From positions 44,512 to 108,511 of the forward strand of contig NZ_LAVA02000043.1 in NCBI RefSeq assembly GCF_000974985.2: a stretch of 64,000 bases of DNA. The letters are read 5' to 3'. Source of the stretch: Streptomyces mangrovisoli (lineage in GTDB: Bacteria > Actinomycetota > Actinomycetes > Streptomycetales > Streptomycetaceae). Positions 60,272 through 64,000 of the stretch are shown here, one piece after another (position 1 is the first letter of the stretch; the number at the start of each line of letters is the position of its first letter). The translations under genes were made by a program, and so were the position numbers. The notes beneath the pieces were generated by a model. The model searched no databases, was not told the DNA's origin, and was given only the letters and a program-made list of their open reading frames with translations.

Positions 60272-61609
60272 TCATGGGCGCCCGGTCAGACGCGCGTGCA
60301 GCGAACGCGCCGACGCGTCCGTCAGGGAGGCGATCTGATCGACGATCACCCGCTTGCGGGCCCGGTCGTCGGCGGCCTGGTCGAACAGCGCCCGGAACTG
60401 CGGATCGAGGCCGTCGGGGGCGCGCGCGGTGAGCGCCTCGGCCAGCTCGGCGACCACGATCCGCTGGTCGGCGCGGAGCCGCGCCTGCTCGGCGCGCTGC
60501 ATGACGTACCGGTCGGCGACGGCCTTGAGGACCGCGCACTCCATCCGGGCCCGCCGCGGTACGACCAGTTCGGCGCCGTAGCGGGTGAGGCGGCCGGTGC
60601 CGGACGCCCCGTCGGCGCCCGGACGGTCGCCGAAGGCCGCGCGGGTCGCGGTCTCCGCGGCGAGGCAGAACCGGCCGATCAGCTGGCTGGTGGCGTCCTT
60701 GAGGCGGGCCTGCGCGACCGCGGTGCCGTCGTAGCCGTGCGGCCACCACTCCTGGTCCTGGAGGCGGTCGAGGGCCTCGGCCAGCTCGGCGGGGTCGGTG
60801 TCCGCGGGAACGTAACGCCCGATCGCCACGACGAAGACGGCCTGGCGCTCGGGCTCGGCGTGCAGGCAGTCGGGGTCGATGTGGCCCGCGTGCAGGCCGT
60901 CCTCCACGTCGTGCACCGAGTACGCGACGTCGTCGGCCCAGTCCATGACCTGGGCCTCGAAGCAGGTGCGGCCGTCGGGGGCGTCCTTGCGCAGCCAGTC
61001 GAAGACGGGGCGGTCGTCCTCGTACACGCCGAACTTGTGGGAGTCCGGGTCGCTCGGGTGGGCGCCGCGCGGCCAGGGGTACTTGGTCGCCGCGTCCAGG
61101 ACGGCGCGGGTGAGGTTCAGGCCGACGGAGCCCTCCTCGGTGAAGCGCTTGGGCTCGATGCGGGTGAGCAGCCGCAGGGACTGCGCGTTGCCCTCGAAGC
61201 CGCCGCAGTCCTGCGCGAACTCGTCCAGCGCGCGCTCGCCGTTGTGCCCGAAGGGCGGGTGGCCGAGGTCGTGGGAGAGGCAGGCGGCCTCGACCAGGTC
61301 GGGGTCGCAACCGAGGGCGGCCCCGAGCTCCCGGCCGACCTGGGCGCACTCCAGGGAGTGGGTGAGGCGGGTGCGGGGGCTCGCGTCCCATGCCAGGCTG
61401 CGCGTGCCCGGCGTCACGACCTGCGTCTTGCCGGCCAGCCGGCGCAGCGCCGCGCTGTGCAGCACGCGTGCGCGGTCACGCTGGAAGGCGGTCCGCCCGG
61501 GGCGTTTGTCGGGCTCGTGCGCCCAGCGCTCGACCGAGGCGGGGTCGTAGCCGAGCGGCGGAACGTGGTTCTCGAGAGCGGACGGAACGACGGGTGCGGG
61601 GCCTTCCAT
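60272..61609 (-). CDS. dgt: Deoxyguanosinetriphosphate triphosphohydrolase family HD protein
   Basis: A 445-residue HD-domain hydrolase. Metal ligands are His84 in RLTHSLEC, His113-Asp114 in LSHDLGHPPFGHNGE and a later Asp in MDWADDVAYSVHDVED. It cleaves dNTPs into deoxynucleoside and triphosphate and trims dNTP pools. Located after dnaG and before the chelatase gene in a conserved actinobacterial order. The 233-base gap downstream (60039-60271) shows no gene. Confidence 0.93.
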   Translation of the reverse strand: MEGPAPVVPSALENHVPPLGYDPASVERWAHEPDKRPGRTAFQRDRARVLHSAALRRLAGKTQVVTPGTRSLAWDASPRTRLTHSLECAQVGRELGAALGCDPDLVEAACLSHDLGHPPFGHNGERALDEFAQDCGGFEGNAQSLRLLTRIEPKRFTEEGSVGLNLTRAVLDAATKYPWPRGAHPSDPDSHKFGVYEDDRPVFDWLRKDAPDGRTCFEAQVMDWADDVAYSVHDVEDGLHAGHIDPDCLHAEPERQAVFVVAIGRYVPADTDPAELAEALDRLQDQEWWPHGYDGTAVAQARLKDATSQLIGRFCLAAETATRAAFGDRPGADGASGTGRLTRYGAELVVPRRARMECAVLKAVADRYVMQRAEQARLRADQRIVVAELAEALTARAPDGLDPQFRALFDQAADDRARKRVIVDQIASLTDASARSLHARLTGRP

Positions 61610-61732
61610 GCCTCGACAGTAAAGGCACCGACTGACAATCGGGCGCCCCCGATGCGCCGATTCGTCTGCGGGCAGGGGTTTTTCGGGGGAGGGCGTGACC
61701 GGTGGGGCCGCGGGGCAGGCCGAGCGGGCCGC

Positions 61733-61902
61733 GGTCAGGGCTGCCGGCGGGTCAGGGCAGCCCGGGGGTCAGGGCTGCCGGCGGGTCAGGGCAGTCCGCG
61801 GGTCAGGGCTGCCGGCGGGTCTGGGCAGCCCGGGGGTCAGGGCTGCCGGCGGGTCAGGGCAGCCCGCGGGTCAGGGCAGCCCGGGGGTCAGGGCAGCCCG
61901 CC
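61733..61902. repeat. 17-bp tandem array, ten units
   Basis: Ten units of exactly 17 bp begin with GGTCAGGGC (one has GGTCTGGGC) at 61733, 61750, 61767, 61784, 61801, 61818, 61835, 61852, 61869 and 61886. The second half alternates between TGCCGGCG and AGCCCGGG types. The period is not a multiple of three, so it is not coding. It fills most of the gap 61610-61982 between dgt and the chelatase gene; nothing else was seen there. Confidence 0.93.
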
Positions 61903-61982
61903 GGGCACGCCGAACAGGGTCACGCCGAGCAGGCCGCCCGGCGCATCGAGCAGCCCCTGGGACACGCCGAGCGGGGCGGGGT

Positions 61983-62903
61983 TCAGGCCGAGGCCCGGTG
62001 GGTGGCTGCCGTTGCCAGTGCCTGGTCGTAGCGGTGCAGGACCAGGCGGGCCATCGCGGGGTGGGCGCCCAGGGGGGCCGACGCGATCCAGGGTGCCGAC
62101 GCCGCGGACTCGGCGGCGAAGCGGCCCGGGGCCGTGAAGCAGGAGGCGACCGCCACCCGGTGCCGGCCGCGGGCGGCCAGGGCGCGGGCTGCCGTACGGA
62201 CCGTGGGCGTCACCGCCGACGCGTACGCGGGGATCACCGGCACGCCGAGCCGGTCGGCGAGGAGCTGGGCCGTGCGCCGGGTGCCCGCCGCCGAGTCGGG
62301 GTCGCGGGACCCGGCCGCCGCCAGGACCACCCCGCTCGCGCGCCGCTCGGACTCCGGCATCCCCGCGGGCCAGCCCGCCTCGACGAGCCGGTCGTACAAC
62401 GCCTCGACGAGCAGCGGATGCGGCCCGAGCGGCGCCGCGACGGCGGTGCGCAGCCGGGCGCCCGCGGCCGCCTCGGGGATGTCCCGCTTGATGTGGAAGC
62501 CGTGGCCGAACAGCAGCGGCACGAGCACCGCCGACGCGGTGCCGCGCGCGTCGAGGGCGGCCAGCGTGTCCGGCAGCAGCGGCTCGTTCAGCTCGATGTG
62601 CCCGAGGTGCACCGGCACCCCGGGGCGCGTCTCGCCGACCAGCCGCAGCAGCGCCCGCACGGTGCGCAGCGCGCGCGGGTCGCGGCTGCCGTGCGCCACG
62701 AGGACCAGCGGCGGCGGTCCGGGCCGCCGCCTGCCGCTCAGCGACACGAGGCTGAGCTGGCTCGCGAGCTGGGAGCTGATGCTGTCCATGAGGTGCGCGG
62801 TGCTGTCGAGGATCGGCGCGGTGCCGTCGGGTGGGGCACCGCCCGGCGACGGACCCACGGGGCGTGCGGCGGGCTGGTCGCGGAAAGGGTTCGACGCCGT
62901 CAT
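61983..62903 (-). CDS. Sirohydrochlorin chelatase-like (CbiX/SirB) protein
   Basis: A 306-residue protein with two tandem CbiX-type modules: PPLVLVAHGSRDPRALRTVRALL and VVLAAAGSRDPDSAAGTRRTA. The first retains the HGS active histidine; the second has AGS in that place. The metal/His region LVPLLFGHGFHIKRDIP matches SirB/CbiX chelatases, which insert Fe2+ or Co2+ into sirohydrochlorin in siroheme or cobalamin synthesis. The 65-residue N-terminal extension is low-complexity. Metal specificity is not evident. Confidence 0.88.
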   Translation of the reverse strand: MTASNPFRDQPAARPVGPSPGGAPPDGTAPILDSTAHLMDSISSQLASQLSLVSLSGRRRPGPPPLVLVAHGSRDPRALRTVRALLRLVGETRPGVPVHLGHIELNEPLLPDTLAALDARGTASAVLVPLLFGHGFHIKRDIPEAAAGARLRTAVAAPLGPHPLLVEALYDRLVEAGWPAGMPESERRASGVVLAAAGSRDPDSAAGTRRTAQLLADRLGVPVIPAYASAVTPTVRTAARALAARGRHRVAVASCFTAPGRFAAESAASAPWIASAPLGAHPAMARLVLHRYDQALATAATHRASA

Positions 62904-63130
62904 GAGGGGATCCTCGCGGCCCGAGATTGCGCGCCCGTTGCGTGACCGTGACGGGTGTTTTCCGCGGCATCACCGCCCGCGCGCCGCGGGTGTGAGACGC
63001 GTCCACGGGTCCCCGTGCGACCACGGTGGCCGGTGGGAAAGGCCGACCGGCGCGCGGAAGGCGAACCTCCGGGTCGTACGCTGCGTCCTCCTGGCTGGGA
63101 CGACGGGCCGACCCTCGGGGGGACCACCGC

Positions 63131-63820
63131 ATGGACATCCGCATCCGCATCCGCAGGCCGCGGCTGCCGCGCACCCGCACGGGGTGGCGGCGGCTGGTGC
63201 AGGCCGTGATGGCGGTGTGCGTCCTCGCCCTGCTGCCGATCACCTGGCTGTACGTCGGAACGGCCGGCGGGCTGCGCACCACGGCCGACGCGCCGCGCGC
63301 GGGCGTGGCCGTGGTGTTCGGCGCGGGCCTGGACGACGGCCGCCCGTCGCCGTACCTCGCCCACCGGCTGGACGCGGCGGCGGCCCTGTACCGCGCGGGC
63401 AAGGTGAAGGTCCTCCTCGTCACAGGCGACAACAGCCGCAAGGACTACGACGAGCCGGACGCGATGCGCGCCTATCTGACCCGGCACGGCGTCCCCGGCG
63501 ACCGCGTCGTGCGCGACTACGCGGGCTTCGACACCTGGGACTCCTGCGTACGGGCCAAGCGCATCTTCGGCGTCGACCGGGCGATCCTCGTCAGCCAGGG
63601 CTTCCACATCCGGCGCGCGGTCGCGCTGTGCCGGGCGGCGGGCGTCGAGTCGTACGGCGTCGGCGTGGACGACAAGCACGACGCCACCTGGTACTACGGC
63701 GGCACCCGCGAGGTCTTCGCGGCGGGCAAGGCGCTCCTGGACGCGGTGTTCCAGCCGGACCCGCGCTTCCTCGGCCACAAGGAGACGGGCGTGACCCGGG
63801 CACTGACCCAGGACCACTGA
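63131..63820 (+). CDS. SanA/YdcF-family (DUF218) envelope protein
   Basis: A 229-residue protein with a basic N-terminus and one transmembrane helix (residues about 23-42), then an extracellular DUF218 domain: VAVVFGAGLDDGRPSPYLAHRLDAAAALY, VLLVTGDNS, DTWDSCVRAKRIFGVDRAILVSQGFHIRRAVALC. SanA-type proteins influence cell-envelope integrity and vancomycin tolerance in enteric bacteria. Role in Streptomyces is unproven. The ATG follows a G-rich run. It is divergent from the chelatase gene. Confidence 0.87.
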   Translation: MDIRIRIRRPRLPRTRTGWRRLVQAVMAVCVLALLPITWLYVGTAGGLRTTADAPRAGVAVVFGAGLDDGRPSPYLAHRLDAAAALYRAGKVKVLLVTGDNSRKDYDEPDAMRAYLTRHGVPGDRVVRDYAGFDTWDSCVRAKRIFGVDRAILVSQGFHIRRAVALCRAAGVESYGVGVDDKHDATWYYGGTREVFAAGKALLDAVFQPDPRFLGHKETGVTRALTQDH

Positions 63821-63823
63821 CCG

Positions 63824-64000
63824 CGACCGGCCCCAGGGCCCACGCACACCCCGCAGTCCCCCTCCGCACCACGCCCCGAAAGGGGCGCGAGGAACTGCGC
63901 GACCAGCCACAACGCACCCGCACGACCGGCCCCAGGGCCCACGCACACCCCGCAGTCCCCCTCCGCACCACGCCCCGAAAGGGGCGCGGGGAACTGCGCG
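63824..64000. repeat. 99-bp tandem direct repeat carrying the dispersed element, cut by window end
   Basis: Units start at 63824 and 63923 (period 99) and share CGACCGGCCCCAGGGCCCAC and the following sequence to the element. Each unit ends in a dispersed element copy: 63881-63902 (GCGAGG variant) and 63980-64000 (exact, truncated by the window end). Confidence 0.9.

Noticed and set aside
61695..62945. Frame reading through the 17-bp array
   Set aside because: The 17-bp period shifts frame each unit and the remainder is antisense to the chelatase gene.

Overview
This 64 kb window is chromosomal DNA from a Streptomyces species. The evidence is the very high G+C content, strong third-position GC bias, GTG and TTG starts, Tat signals, rare TTA codons and gene content. 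From memory, the gene order resembles the S. coelicolor stretch from about SCO2400 (zinc-ribbon membrane protein) through SCO2404-2406 (sugar ABC transporter), SCO2444 (matB), SCO2451 (mbl), SCO2465 (hrdA) and SCO2468 (dnaG). That comparison was not run here. No insertion sequence, prophage or CRISPR array was seen.

Layout. 1-9.2 kb: end of an aldose 1-epimerase gene, a PA14-containing GH3 glycosidase divergent from a TetR regulator, small membrane proteins, a beta-lactamase-fold protein lacking its catalytic residues, and a CurA-like reductase divergent from a MarR regulator over a clear paired operator. 9.2-20.7 kb: a sugar-use locus with an enolase-superfamily dehydratase, zinc dehydrogenase, TIM-barrel protein, ChvE/MmsA/MmsB-type ABC importer, Tat-exported aldose 1-epimerase, and an aminotransferase with a Pro/Met-repeat tail. 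20.7-32.7 kb: secreted protein, TauE exporter with a cysteine-free Rrf2 regulator, Tat-exported GH35 beta-galactosidase, GH51 arabinofuranosidase, HExxH protein, SMP-30 lactonase with IclR regulator, and an ATP-grasp protein. 32.8-37.2 kb: a MerR-PP2C fusion, MatB malonyl-CoA synthetase and the actin homologue Mbl.

37.2-47.5 kb is the most interesting part. A SLOG-like protein and a SLATT-like two-TM protein sit tail to tail beside an FxSxx-COOH ribosomal peptide cluster. The cluster has a 60-residue precursor ending FDSAV, an FxsB radical SAM/SPASM maturase with a long C-terminal extension, an AAC(3)-fold acetyltransferase, a TIR-like FxsC, and a 1310-residue MinD/TIR-like/NB-ARC/TPR protein (FxsT). 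The four genes after the precursor overlap or are tightly packed, so they probably act together on the peptide or in sensing it. fxsB carries a TTA codon, so its translation should depend on bldA.

47.5-64 kb: alpha/beta hydrolase, three tRNAs, YtxH protein, FGGY kinase, a heterodimeric ABC exporter with one degenerate ATP site, hrdA, dnaG, a flavin reductase, dgt, a sirohydrochlorin chelatase-like protein and a SanA/YdcF-like protein. Intergenic DNA is rich in repeats: a 7-bp array, an 18-bp array, a 17-bp array, and about fourteen copies of a dispersed element with core GGGGCGCGGGGAACTGCGCG.

A motif GTTCGARATTTC recurs upstream of the dehydratase operon, the arabinofuranosidase gene and the iclR gene. 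It may tie these sugar genes into one regulon.
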